Source of the DNA: MSPOR6 sp964652195
Lineage (GTDB): Bacteria; Poribacteria; WGA-4E; WGA-3G
Reading direction: 5' to 3'
Assembly: GCA_964652195.1 (NCBI GenBank)
Contig: CAZZBB010000046.1
Coordinates: 62,001-126,000, forward strand
Length of the DNA stretch: 64,000 bases
Made by a program: the position numbers and the translations under genes. The notes beneath the pieces were generated by a model. That model was not told the origin of the DNA and made no database searches. It worked only from the letters and a program-made list of their open reading frames with translations. Positions 44,730 through 54,383 of the stretch are shown in pieces (the stretch's first letter is position 1; each line of letters starts with the position of its first letter).

Positions 44730-44945
44730 CATTCAGAATGTAAAAGGCTAATTTTACATTCTCAGCAATCTTCGGTGTTAAGCGTGCTGGTTTTCCCTTA
44801 ATATCCATTTTATGATATAATAGAAAACCAGCCCTGTCATACCAGGTTAATAGTTACTATGGCAGTGCTTTGCGGTGTAGGTGCTGGTATCACCCGCATC
44901 GCATCCACGGATGTGCAGGTGTAAAATCACCTGTACTTCCGTAAA
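44730..44945 (-). ncRNA. Candidate structured leader RNA
   Basis: Upstream of the acidic secreted protein gene, four helices can be drawn: 44907-44921 with 44928-44942 (ACGGA + CAGGTG / CACCTG + TCCGT, one wobble), 44839-44845 with 44884-44890 (ATACCAG/CTGGTAT), 44786-44795 with 44823-44832 (10 bp, GCTGGTTTTC/GAAAACCAGC), and 44736-44745 with 44752-44761 (10 bp). The second and third share complementary ACCAG/CTGGT blocks and could exchange partners. On the minus strand the unpaired core reads CACCGCAAAGCACTGCC. It matches no riboswitch class I can confidently name. GC content is much higher than the flanks. Confidence 0.45.
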
Positions 44946-46119
44946 AAGAAACCTGCCGTTACATATTATAAACAATTTATATTATTTTGTCAAATTATTT
45001 TAATATATTGTGTATATTCTTATATTTAACATTTCTAACATGTAAAAAAAGCAGCGTTCTCAACCGCAGGATGAATTCCTCATGTAACGTGGTGAAAATA
45101 AAAAGTCTGGGAATTATACATATTTACGCTACCCTCTTTTTGGGTTTTGTTTTGCTATAACTCATCCGAACTGACACCTTCAAAACGATTGATCTATAGA
45201 AGATTATAGATAGAATACCATATCCAAAAAATAAAACTTCATTATGAAATTATTGATTCAGTCAGCGGTTTTGAATGTAAGAGATGAAATGCTGATTACA
45301 CACTTTTTTCAATAAAATTGAAAACAAATTGAAGAAAATAACTACATATAACAACTAACATTACCAATAGCTACTTTTTTAGTGAAAGCTTCAAGAAAAC
45401 TGATTTAAAATATTTAGATGAAATGAATAAATCCTACTTAAAACCATAACTTTTATGGGAAGTATATAATTAGAGAATAAATGATGGCTGTCTATAAAAC
45501 GATCCTAAATACAAAACCAAATACAAAAAGTATTTATGTCAAAAAATCTGCTTTAATATACAGTTTGAAAAATACAAAATCCGTAAGGAGAACAAAAACA
45601 CAAAATCACGCTTTTTGCAAATTCTTATAAAGTCAATTCAAAGTGGAATGAAGTCAGTCTATGACAGAGGTTAGAGCGGTAATTTACACCAATTTCAATG
45701 ACACACAATGTGTCAAAAAGTGTAACTTTTTTCAGTTTTTCGACACTGAGAAAAATTCAACATTTTCACCAATTACTATCATGGAATTTAGGATTAAAGG
45801 TCTGTTTTTGCACCCTATTATTTGTCCGAATATTAGGATTAAATTTTCAATTTACGACTATTAATTCTAACACAATTTCTAATTGAAAATATCTCTTTAT
45901 TTTAGCATAACCTTTAGGTTGTGCAGTATTTCATGACATACTATAATCCTGCAATGCATCGTCATTCTTAGAATCTGTGATCAATATGAGCAACATTAGA
46001 CATAGTTCAATTGTAGTTGATTAAATGAGGATATTGTTTATCATGGTATCAACATAGAATGGAAATTATACCCCTTCTAATAAATCTAAATACTTAATAC
46101 TATACGAATATAAAATATC
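44946..46119. other. Long AT-rich non-coding region
   Basis: Over 1.1 kb with no credible gene; the open frames at 45661-45886 have no ribosome-binding site and low-complexity composition. A decayed MITE-A copy is recognisable at about 45870-45985 (TTTTAGCATAACCTTTAGGTT). The promoter of the gene at 46120 must lie at the right end. Confidence 0.45.
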
Positions 46120-49100
46120 ATGAATGAAGCAAAATCGAAAGAACGAATTAGGATTTTAGTGGATACATCCCGTGATATTGGTTGGTCGAACGGTTTGATC
46201 CATGTTAAACCCCATAAAATCTATCAGACGACTAACAACCGGGATTATATTAATGAAACGGTACTCAGAAATTATGATGTACTTACAATTTGTAGTAATA
46301 CACAACTAAAATATACTGAAATTGAACGCAAACTAATACTCGATTTTGTTGAAAATGGTGGAGGTCTTCTATTAGCAGGTAGCACAAGTCGGTTCGAAAG
46401 AGATGTCCGGGAATCAATTACAGAAATGGGAATTAATCAAATTGCATCACTATTTGGAGCAAAATTTCTTTCTTTAGCTGAAGGACAGGGAGAAATGGAT
46501 TCAGATGCAAATCCTCTACGAGGGTATACAAAGAAAGACATTAGTTTCACCGACCATGAAATTACAAATGGATTGAGAATTGATGATCTTGGACTCACAT
46601 ATTGCGGTATTTTGGATAACCCATCTGACGGGAAGGTTTTCCTACAACATTGTGTCACAAAAGATCCCATTGGCATCTGTCTACAATGGGGATCAGGACG
46701 AATCCTGATGATAAACACACAACTTTTTCAACATGAAAACCACCTTGTTTCGACACAATTCCTTGATTGGTTGGGTATCAATCGTATCTCTCTAAAAAAT
46801 GGATCAGTGACAATTCCTGATGAAATACCAATTGAAGAACACGTTAAAGAGGATGGAAATATAAGCATATTCTATACAGATTTTGTTGCGAACCGAGTAG
46901 ATACATGTTTGATGTTTGCCAAACAACTTGCAGAACGTATGGTTGCAAAATTCCCCTTGAGCAAGGAATTAAATTTAAAGATTAATCTTGTTCCATCCTG
47001 TATACATGATTATAGTGGAGAGGATTCGGTGATGACAATCGGGGCATGTGTTCATACCTCAAGACTCGCCTATTCTCTTGGAGTTGAGGCAAGTGATTTG
47101 ATTGCACATATTACGCCATTTTCTGTGGTAATGGATGTTATGTTTGACGGATACCCATTCTTATTTGGGATCTGGGGTATGAAAATACTCGGATTTGAGA
47201 GGGAAGCCGACCTTATGCTCTCCGAATTAGAGGATCAATTTAGTAAGAATTCAAAGACACTTGACAAGATTGACATTTCAAGGATTTATAATAAAAGATC
47301 TCTTAAACCAATCTGGATTCTGATGAAGTTAGTCGAGAGATATGGGGAAGAACTATTCGTCCAATTGGCAGTGAATCGAAGTGAAACTGATATGAATATG
47401 CCACGCACAACCTTTACTTGGATTGATTCACTTATCTATTTCCTTAGCAGAGCAGTGGATGAAGACCTATTTCCTTGGTTTGAAGAGATTGGCACGTCTG
47501 TCCACCCCCTACCTTTATTACCAGCAGACAGTGAGGAATTTGTTGAAGAAGTACGCTCATACCTTACCAGTATTATACGTGATTCAACCATTGACACCAG
47601 TGAAAGAATTAGTGCAATTGAGAGTTTTTGTGAGATCGCAGATGAAAATCAGAGAAGTACACAGGAATTACTTGCTAAGCTTAATGTTGAGGATCAATAC
47701 GAACAACTCATCGCTACTATAGAACTACTTAGGAAGTTCGATAATCGAGGTATAACTACGATTGAAAAAATGCCAGTTGGAACGAAGGATGATGGATTCA
47801 ATGCAATTGTTCTACTTAACTTAGTTAAGCACGGTATTAATGGTGAATATGTAGATCAACTCATTGAAATTGTCCCACAACAGGACTTTAAATACCAACT
47901 TGAAACTGGATACATACTAAAAAAAATTGCGCATCCTGCTGCCCAGAAATTCTCTTACGATAGTCTTTCAGATGAGAATGATGAACCAATCCTAAGCATA
48001 GAGACATACCAGAATATAGATTTACATATCGATGCAACAATAGAAGGTTACCGCATTGCAACCTGTCATACAACCCCCTCTACACTCCACTTCCCTGATT
48101 ACACACCTGTACATGGAACTTATGTAAGATGGTTACATACTAAACCAGAATTTCGACGAAGGGGATTGGCACAGTTGCTGTTGACTACCACACTGTCTCA
48201 TGAATTTGTCCAACGCCACTCTTGTATAACTCTACGAACATCAACACGCAACTCTGCACATACTATGTATAGGAATCTTGGGTTTGTTGATGGGCATACC
48301 GTTCCAGTATATTCAAGAACTTTACACTACGAACAAGCAAAGGTGGTTGAAGGTATTGTAATTCGACCTTATAAGGATGGGGATGAAGTATTGATGAAGT
48401 ATGCACGTAATACATTTTGCTCTGACATGCTTAACAGCAGACCCCAACCTGCAAAACGATATAGATTATCGGACACACAATTCATTTATATTGCAGAGAT
48501 GGATGGAAAGATTCTTGGGTATGTTAAGGTTCAATGTAATGAGGAAGCAAAGACAGCCTTATTCAAGGAATTCTGTCTAATACCTAATTCGGATGATTGC
48601 GCCACAACTCAATCTGGATCTTGTGAAGAAATTGGAGCAATGCTCCTTTGTACATTACACAACGAACTGGTCAAACGTGAATATACACAGATTAGTTGGT
48701 ATTTAGATGGAGAAGAAAAGAAGGATTATATCAGGAAATTGTTCAGCAATTCTGGATATACATTAGAGGATACGGATTGGGTTTGGATGTTTAAGATTAT
48801 CAATCTACCGATGCTGCTTAGTGAGTTATCTCCGCTACTCGAAGAACGGTTGATAGGGAGTGATGTATTCAGAGATTGGCAAGGGACAATCGGAATTAAA
48901 GGCACAGAGCATCAGGCAAGTCTTATAATCAAAGATGGTATAATTAATGTATCCACAGATTCTTTGCCTGTGAAAGGAATATACATCTCTACAGATGATG
49001 ACACACTTACAAACTTCATTTTAGGAATCTACACACCTTATGATGCATATCTACAGAATCAATTGCATTTGGAGCCGACTGTCAACAGTTCCATAGCAGG

Positions 49101-49131
49101 CTTATTGGAAACCCTATTTCCTAAACAATAG
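46120..49131 (+). CDS. Eis-like tandem acetyltransferase fused to N-terminal amidotransferase-like and protease-like domains
   Basis: 1003 residues. Residues 1-235: a Rossmann/GATase-like fold (RILVDTSRDIGW, YDVLTICSNTQL, FVENGGGLLLAGS) without a catalytic Cys-His pair I can identify. About 250-480: a helical region resembling peptidase-like domains but with no HExxH. About 620-745: GNAT domain with acetyl-CoA loop EFRRRGLAQLLL and SAHTMYRNLGFV. About 745-905: a second, weaker GNAT. About 905-1003: an SCP2-like domain (GTIGIKGTEHQASLIIKDG). GNAT-GNAT-SCP2 is the Eis architecture (N-acetyltransferases for amines or aminoglycosides); the N-terminal half is additional. Monocistronic, after a long gap. 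Substrate unknown. Confidence 0.75.
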   Translation: MNEAKSKERIRILVDTSRDIGWSNGLIHVKPHKIYQTTNNRDYINETVLRNYDVLTICSNTQLKYTEIERKLILDFVENGGGLLLAGSTSRFERDVRESITEMGINQIASLFGAKFLSLAEGQGEMDSDANPLRGYTKKDISFTDHEITNGLRIDDLGLTYCGILDNPSDGKVFLQHCVTKDPIGICLQWGSGRILMINTQLFQHENHLVSTQFLDWLGINRISLKNGSVTIPDEIPIEEHVKEDGNISIFYTDFVANRVDTCLMFAKQLAERMVAKFPLSKELNLKINLVPSCIHDYSGEDSVMTIGACVHTSRLAYSLGVEASDLIAHITPFSVVMDVMFDGYPFLFGIWGMKILGFEREADLMLSELEDQFSKNSKTLDKIDISRIYNKRSLKPIWILMKLVERYGEELFVQLAVNRSETDMNMPRTTFTWIDSLIYFLSRAVDEDLFPWFEEIGTSVHPLPLLPADSEEFVEEVRSYLTSIIRDSTIDTSERISAIESFCEIADENQRSTQELLAKLNVEDQYEQLIATIELLRKFDNRGITTIEKMPVGTKDDGFNAIVLLNLVKHGINGEYVDQLIEIVPQQDFKYQLETGYILKKIAHPAAQKFSYDSLSDENDEPILSIETYQNIDLHIDATIEGYRIATCHTTPSTLHFPDYTPVHGTYVRWLHTKPEFRRRGLAQLLLTTTLSHEFVQRHSCITLRTSTRNSAHTMYRNLGFVDGHTVPVYSRTLHYEQAKVVEGIVIRPYKDGDEVLMKYARNTFCSDMLNSRPQPAKRYRLSDTQFIYIAEMDGKILGYVKVQCNEEAKTALFKEFCLIPNSDDCATTQSGSCEEIGAMLLCTLHNELVKREYTQISWYLDGEEKKDYIRKLFSNSGYTLEDTDWVWMFKIINLPMLLSELSPLLEERLIGSDVFRDWQGTIGIKGTEHQASLIIKDGIINVSTDSLPVKGIYISTDDDTLTNFILGIYTPYDAYLQNQLHLEPTVNSSIAGLLETLFPKQ

Positions 49132-49137
49132 GAATTT

Positions 49138-49268
49138 GGCAGCACCAGCGGTGCGGAAGGTGTGTAGAAACGTAAATGCCACAACTAATCAAGCACCAGC
49201 GGTGCGAAAGGTGTTTAAAAACAGTTCGAAAAGAAATAAGAAAATTGTCCAAACTATACTAAATCTCA
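49138..49268 (+). repeat. 131-bp direct repeat, copy 1 (GCACCAGCGGTGC element)
   Basis: Contains two GCACCAGCGGTGC palindromes, each followed by GGAAGGTGTGT or GAAAGGTGTTT, and ends AATTGTCCAAACTATACTAA. Nearly identical to 49466-49596. Starts 6 bp after the preceding stop codon. Confidence 0.85.
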
Positions 49269-49287
49269 CTATAGTTTGGACAGTTTT
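49241..49287 (+). terminator. Terminator-like hairpin at repeat end
   Basis: AAAATTGTCCAAACTATA (49241-49258) pairs with TATAGTTTGGACAGTTTT (49270-49287), an 18-bp stem with one G-T pair, ending in a T-run. Likely terminates the 46120 gene. Confidence 0.65.
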
Positions 49288-49414
49288 AAGAATTAAACAG
49301 AGACTTGAAAGTCCATTCTTAATGTTGAGACACATCCCTCACTTCTGGTGCTTAGAATTTAATGTTAGATAGCATTCACCAGACTGTTGTTCGATATGAA
49401 CTTATTAATTGATG

Positions 49415-49596
49415 AGTTAATCCACAACCTGAAACTTGCCGAAAAAGATTGCTATTGACTAAATCGGCAGCACCAGCGGTGCGGAAGGTGTGTGGAAACG
49501 TAAATGCCACAACTAATCAAGCACCAGCGGTGCGAAAGGTGTTTAAAAACAGTTCGAAAAGAAATACGAAAATTGTCCAAACTATACTAAATCTCA
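49415..49596 (+). repeat. About 180-bp repeat element, copy 2, containing the 131-bp repeat
   Basis: 49466-49596 repeats 49138-49268. The leading part (GTTAATCCACAACCTGAAAC...GCTATTGACTAAATC) is shared with 63344-63517, so the full unit is about 180 bp. It ends just before the ribosome-binding site of the next gene. Confidence 0.8.
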
Positions 49597-49609
49597 TAGG
49601 AGTATTGTT

Positions 49610-50569
49610 ATGAAATATCAAAAACATATATTTTCAATTGGAATCTGTCTTACTTTCTGTATTTTTGGATTCTCAAACATTGCTTGGTCAGATAGTCAGA
49701 TAGAAATTGATGATAAACAGAAACGGATAGTATTAAAAGGAAAAATATCAAACGCCTTAGGTGAATACGATTCACATTTGAAGGGGGCAGTTGAATTTAT
49801 GATGTGCGGTCCTGCGGGAAAAGAATATGAAAGTATTCTTGTAGTAGAGGCTACTGCGAGAGAAATACATAGGGCGATGACTAAGCTTGATGTGAAACCG
49901 GGAAATCCCGTTGATCTTGACATTGAAACTGACGAATTAATTCCCGCAAAGGGTCCTACGGTTATCATATCGGTTGAATGGGAAGAAGATGACAAAACGA
50001 AAAAAGTACGCGCAGAAGATCTATTACACAATGTGAAGACAAATAAACCTATGAAACATGTTGCCTGGATATATACCGGTTCACGTATGATGTTAGATCT
50101 TGATATAGTGGATGAAGATGTCTATATACCACATGCATTTAATACTAACGATATTGTCTCATTAAGTGTGAGTGATCCAAGTACTCTATTTGTCAATCCT
50201 TTACCTGAATCATCAGAAGAGAATTTATACAAAAAGAATGATAAGGTTTTACCGGCACTTGGTACGCCAGTCAGGATCACAATCGAGGTTAATCAGGAAA
50301 TGCAATTATATGTCCTAATTAGTGGTAAAGTACAAGGTGTTGGTTTCCGTCATTTTACAAGAGTTAATGCAACTAAACTTGGTATTAAAGGATATGCTAA
50401 AAATCTATCTAATGGTAAGGTGGAAGTGGTTGCTGAAGGTAAAAAAGAACAATTATATGCGTTGATAAAGCAATTGAGAATTGGACCTACACCTTCAAAG
50501 GTTGACAATGTGAAAATTGAGGAACGTGACTTTACTGGACAGTTTGATTCATTCGGAATTCGGTTTTGA
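49610..50569 (+). CDS. Secreted YdjY-domain protein fused to acylphosphatase
   Basis: 319 residues. Signal peptide (FSIGICLTFCIFGFSNIAWS); residues about 27-225 match the YdjY-type domain seen in bacterial lipoproteins and exported proteins (IVLKGKISNALGEYDSHLKG..., VEFMMCGPAGKEYESILVVE). Residues about 232-319 are a complete acylphosphatase: VLISGKVQGVGFRHFTRVNA, with the phosphate-binding Arg of GVGFR, and LGIKGYAKNLSNGKVEVVAE with the catalytic Asn. Acylphosphatases hydrolyse acyl phosphates in the cytoplasm; an exported fusion is unusual. RBS TAGGAG before the ATG. Three bp before the MocA-like gene, so co-transcribed with it. Confidence 0.8.
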   Translation: MKYQKHIFSIGICLTFCIFGFSNIAWSDSQIEIDDKQKRIVLKGKISNALGEYDSHLKGAVEFMMCGPAGKEYESILVVEATAREIHRAMTKLDVKPGNPVDLDIETDELIPAKGPTVIISVEWEEDDKTKKVRAEDLLHNVKTNKPMKHVAWIYTGSRMMLDLDIVDEDVYIPHAFNTNDIVSLSVSDPSTLFVNPLPESSEENLYKKNDKVLPALGTPVRITIEVNQEMQLYVLISGKVQGVGFRHFTRVNATKLGIKGYAKNLSNGKVEVVAEGKKEQLYALIKQLRIGPTPSKVDNVKIEERDFTGQFDSFGIRF

Positions 50570-50572
50570 GAT

Positions 50573-51247
50573 ATGAGAAATCAATTGCATCCTAAAATTG
50601 TTGGCATTTTGCTTGCTGCAGGATTGTCGACGAGGATGGGACAACCAAAACAATTATTACCATTCGGTAACAGCACAATCATAGAGACCGTAATTGACAA
50701 TATGGTGTCTTCAAAATTCGATGATGTTAGAGTGGTTTTAGGTCATTGTGCTCAGGAAATAGAAGAGCTAATAGGAGATTTGGGTGTAAAGACTGTATAC
50801 AATCCTAATTATAGAGATGGAATGCTATCCTCAGCACAAATTGGTATTAGCTCAATTAACTTTCCCTTAATATCAAAAACATCAACTATTTCGAGTGAGA
50901 AATCAAATGATACGAACAGAGACGCTTTTTCACTCATGCTGGTTGATCAACCTTTCATTACTACTGAACTGATAAACAAAACCATTGATGGGTATAGAGA
51001 TTCAAGAAAAGAGATTACGATTCCCAGTTACAATTATCAGAGAGGACATCCCGTAATTTTCCACCATAAATATGTTAAGGAGATTGTATCTTTAGACGAT
51101 GATAGTGGTGGGATTAGATCGTTGTATAAATCCAATGCAGACGAGATACATTACGTAAATGTAGATACCGATTATATTCTAAAAGATATTGATTTTCCTG
51201 ATGATTATACAAAAGCCATACAAGAGAGTATAAATAGAAATAGTTAA
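50573..51247 (+). CDS. MocA/MobA-like nucleotidyltransferase
   Basis: 224 residues. GILLAAGLSTRMGQPKQLLP is the NTP-binding signature of the MobA-like family, close to MocA (CTP:molybdopterin cytidylyltransferase); MLVDQPFIT supplies the metal-binding Asp and SYNYQRGHPVIF follows as in MocA. It would attach CMP to molybdopterin for xanthine-dehydrogenase/CO-dehydrogenase-type enzymes. The neighbouring MoxR ATPase supports this, as the two occur together in coxD-type clusters, but no molybdoenzyme structural gene lies in the window. ATG 3 bp after the upstream stop. Confidence 0.82.
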   Translation: MRNQLHPKIVGILLAAGLSTRMGQPKQLLPFGNSTIIETVIDNMVSSKFDDVRVVLGHCAQEIEELIGDLGVKTVYNPNYRDGMLSSAQIGISSINFPLISKTSTISSEKSNDTNRDAFSLMLVDQPFITTELINKTIDGYRDSRKEITIPSYNYQRGHPVIFHHKYVKEIVSLDDDSGGIRSLYKSNADEIHYVNVDTDYILKDIDFPDDYTKAIQESINRNS

Positions 51248-51263
51248 TCATCAATACCTAATT

Positions 51264-52136
51264 ATGTTTGAATCAATAGAAAACGTACAAAATACATGTG
51301 AAAAACATGATTATATAGCTGACAAAGGTTTAGCAACCACTTTGTATCTTGCACATCATCTGAAAAAACCAATCTTTTTGGAAGGTGAACCTGGGGTTGG
51401 AAAAACTGAAGTGGCAAAAGTACTGGCGGATGCAACTGGAGCAAAGTTAATTCGGTTACAATGTTATGAAGGTTTAGATGCAAATAGTGCATTATATGAG
51501 TGGAACTACACACGACAGATATTACAACTCCGCATTGATGAAGCACAGGGTCGAGATAAACAAGAGATAGGAACAGATCTATTTAGTGAGAAATTTCTGC
51601 TCAAACGTCCATTACTTGAAGCAATCCAAGGCGATGGAAACCTTCCACCTGTATTGTTAATTGATGAAGTAGATAGAAGTGATAGTGAATTTGAGGCATT
51701 TCTACTTGAAATCCTATCAGATTATCAAATAACAATACCTGAAATCGGAACTATTAGTGCAAAACATGTTCCTTACGTTATACTAACTTCTAACCGTACT
51801 CGTGAGGTACATGAAGCATTAAAAAGGAGATGTCTATATCAATGGATAGATTATCCAACAGAAGAGAAAGAGCTGGCAATAGTTCAGACAAAACTACCTG
51901 AATTAAATGACAACTTAGCACATCAATTATGTCGTATGATGCAATTTTGGAGAGAAGGTGAATACTATAAGAAACCAGGGGTAGCAGAAACCTTAGATTG
52001 GGGCTTAGCAATCTTAGCTCTTGGTAAAGAACAACTCGATCCAGAATTAGTTGCTGAAACACTTGGCTGTGTTTTTAAATACCAAGATGATATACAACGC
52101 GCTTCGACTGTAGCACTGGATGAAATGATAAAATAG
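51264..52136 (+). CDS. MoxR-family AAA+ ATPase, CoxD-like
   Basis: 290 residues. Walker A LEGEPGVGKTEVAKVLADAT; Walker B PVLLIDEVDRSDSEFEAFLL; sensor-1 VILTSNRTREVHEALKRRCL with arginine finger pair; QCYEGLDANSALYEWNY is the CoxD-like stretch. In CO-dehydrogenase clusters CoxD with CoxE helps build the Cu-Mo site. Here the VWA partner CoxE is missing downstream (a 2OG oxygenase follows), so the partner may be elsewhere or the role altered. 16 bp after the MocA-like gene. Cytoplasmic. Confidence 0.85.
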   Translation: MFESIENVQNTCEKHDYIADKGLATTLYLAHHLKKPIFLEGEPGVGKTEVAKVLADATGAKLIRLQCYEGLDANSALYEWNYTRQILQLRIDEAQGRDKQEIGTDLFSEKFLLKRPLLEAIQGDGNLPPVLLIDEVDRSDSEFEAFLLEILSDYQITIPEIGTISAKHVPYVILTSNRTREVHEALKRRCLYQWIDYPTEEKELAIVQTKLPELNDNLAHQLCRMMQFWREGEYYKKPGVAETLDWGLAILALGKEQLDPELVAETLGCVFKYQDDIQRASTVALDEMIK

Positions 52137-52207
52137 GGATGAAGACTTTAAAGAGTGTTTAACTATACATCACACAACATTGAATTCGACAACACATGGA
52201 GAAAACC

Positions 52208-53044
52208 ATGACCAATAATTCTGAATGGAATCCTGCCGAACCTGATTTAGCAACCATTTGCAATACTTATAAAGACCCTATATATACATTATCGCAGGCA
52301 GAAATACCTGCTATTATTCTTAGGAATGCATATTCTCCTGAACAGTGTCACGGACTTATTGATAGATTCACGTATATGGGTTTAATGCGTGATGAAAATG
52401 AGTTAAATTCCGCAGACAAACGGACACGTATTGATATAGGTACAAGTCTTGGTAATCGTGGAAGTAAGAAGCAGCATTTTTTTGCCCATGCTGAGGCTAC
52501 ACATCATCTATTCAAGTTTCTTTTTCAAGGTTTTGATAATCCTGTGGATTTAATATATGATTCATTATCTGCTGTTTCTCCTGGGAAGGATGTTAAAATA
52601 GCGAGAGAGCCAGATGGTTCTCTTTATGGTCCTGCAATCTTCAGAGTTCATTATGAAACGCATTCCTATAAACCCCATATTGATAGTGTAAAATATCGTG
52701 AACAAAGAACGGATTATGCTGTTTATCGTTTTCAACACCAATTTGCAGGGGTGCTATGTATACAAAATGCTGATGAAAATGGAAAAGGTACGCAGGCTAT
52801 ATTGCACAGATGTCTCTGGTCTGAGGAGATTCAACCCTATATCGCAGAAGAAACATTTGATCAGTATGCAAAACAGAATAATATTGAGAATTGCCAAGTG
52901 GAATTACAACAAGGCGATCTCTACTTTTTCAATACGCAATGTATACATGAAGTACCACCTGTTCAAGGTAACCGGGCAAGAATAGTCTTAGCAGTGTTTA
53001 TTGGGTATTCACCTGATGATAATGAGATATATGTATGGTCATAG
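52208..53044 (+). CDS. 2-oxoglutarate/Fe(II)-dependent oxygenase
   Basis: 278 residues from ATG 52208; GGAG at 52198 is 6 bp upstream, so the ATG at 52196 is less likely. The fold has the facial triad YKPHIDSVKY (HxD, about residues 156-160) and QCIHEVPPVQGNRARIV (distal His, with Arg ten residues later for 2-oxoglutarate). LQQGDLYFFNTQCIHEV is a typical late strand. Unlike the PhyH pair at 19-21 kb, the iron triad is complete. Substrate unknown; I do not recognise the subfamily. 71 bp after the MoxR gene; may be co-transcribed. Confidence 0.78.
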   Translation: MTNNSEWNPAEPDLATICNTYKDPIYTLSQAEIPAIILRNAYSPEQCHGLIDRFTYMGLMRDENELNSADKRTRIDIGTSLGNRGSKKQHFFAHAEATHHLFKFLFQGFDNPVDLIYDSLSAVSPGKDVKIAREPDGSLYGPAIFRVHYETHSYKPHIDSVKYREQRTDYAVYRFQHQFAGVLCIQNADENGKGTQAILHRCLWSEEIQPYIAEETFDQYAKQNNIENCQVELQQGDLYFFNTQCIHEVPPVQGNRARIVLAVFIGYSPDDNEIYVWS

Positions 53045-53267
53045 GTCAATCTTACACTGTTTGCTGATTTGTCACCTATCTATAATGAGTAATATTTGAT
53101 AATTCCATGAAAATGTGATAAATTAACTCAAGATGTTATATTTCAGTATCTATTGATGAGTTCCATACAACTGATAAATCTAAATGAATTCAAATCAATA
53201 GTAAAATTAAATGAACAGTTATTAATCCTATATAAGAACATTTTAGGTTAGGTTTTAGGAGCATTAT

Positions 53268-54323
53268 ATGCCGGTTGTTTCTCACATTGTTCTGAGAAAA
53301 TTCGTATACGATATCTATCGAGCCGCAGGTGGTAACGAAGAAGACGCAAAAATTGTAAGTGATCATGTTGTAGATTCAAATTTATTTGGTCACGATTCAC
53401 ACGGGGTAATCAATGCTCCAAACTATATCGGTGGAATGGCTGGTGGACCATCTGTTGATAAGTTGGAGATCGTCAGAGAAAGCGGGGCTGCAACTGTAAT
53501 AAATGTAAACGGTGCATTAGGTATGGTAGCTGCACGTAAAGCTATGGAAATGGCAGTTGAAAAAGCAAAATCTTGTACCATCGGTGCAGTTGGACTACAT
53601 AGATGTGGACATGCTGGTCGGATGGGTGAATATCCTCCAATAGCAGCAAATGCAGGGATGATCGGTATTGTTTTACTAAATGGTGGAGGACGATTTATGC
53701 ATCCACATGGGGGTACTTCACGGAGATTACCTCCCAATCCAATTGCTATTTCAGTACCACGTACAAATGGTGAACCACTACTACTTGATATGACACTCAG
53801 TGTGGTTGCAGGGGGTAAACTCCTTGTTCAGTCTGCACGTGAAGAACCGATTCCAGAAGGATGGATGATAGATTCTGATGGTAATGCAATCACTGATCCT
53901 GATGTATTTCGAGATCGTCCACAGGATACCGCAGTAATGCCGCTTGGAGGTTTTCAGTTCGGTCATAAGGGGTTTGGACTTGGAGTTATGATTGATGCTA
54001 TTGCTGGTGGTCTATCATGGTCAGGTTGTAGTCGTGAATCACCAACACGTGGAGCAAGTGGTATTGTAATGTTTGCAATAAAAATAGAAGATTTTATTGA
54101 CTTAGTAGATTATGAACAAGAAATCGAATATCTTATTGAATGGGTAAAATCATCTGAAACATTACCTGGAACTGAAGAAATTTATGTTCCTGGGGATTTT
54201 GAACAACGAAGCCGTGAAAAAAGAGAAAAAGAAGGTATACCAATTGAAGAACCGACATGGAATAAACTTGTTGAATCAGCCGAACGCTATAATGTAACTA
54301 TTCCTACCACGCTCTTCTCATAG
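53268..54323 (+). CDS. Malate/L-lactate dehydrogenase family (LDH2) oxidoreductase
   Basis: 351 residues, family size. LFGHDSHGVINAPNYIGGMA carries the conserved His-rich active-site segment of the LDH2 family; GHAGRMGEYPP and HKGFGLGVMIDAIAGGLSW are the NAD(P)-binding and dimer segments. Members reduce 2-oxo acids such as pyruvate, oxaloacetate, ureidoglycolate or sulfopyruvate; specificity is not decidable here. TTTAGGAGCATTAT before ATG is a strong ribosome-binding site. Cytoplasmic; no operon partner. Confidence 0.9.
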   Translation: MPVVSHIVLRKFVYDIYRAAGGNEEDAKIVSDHVVDSNLFGHDSHGVINAPNYIGGMAGGPSVDKLEIVRESGAATVINVNGALGMVAARKAMEMAVEKAKSCTIGAVGLHRCGHAGRMGEYPPIAANAGMIGIVLLNGGGRFMHPHGGTSRRLPPNPIAISVPRTNGEPLLLDMTLSVVAGGKLLVQSAREEPIPEGWMIDSDGNAITDPDVFRDRPQDTAVMPLGGFQFGHKGFGLGVMIDAIAGGLSWSGCSRESPTRGASGIVMFAIKIEDFIDLVDYEQEIEYLIEWVKSSETLPGTEEIYVPGDFEQRSREKREKEGIPIEEPTWNKLVESAERYNVTIPTTLFS

Positions 54324-54383
54324 AATTTAACATAGAGGGATAGGTCATCTCACAATCTGCAATAACCTAATTAGGAGATTCCA

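Noticed and set aside
44701..44808. Upstream extension of the acidic secreted protein gene (residues like a helix-turn-helix start)
   Set aside because: It would bury the signal peptide; more likely a leader RNA or a coding remnant. Noted in the findings.
45661..45886. Two overlapping frames of about 65 codons in the AT-rich gap
   Set aside because: Composition is not protein-like, there is no start signal, and a decayed MITE overlaps them.
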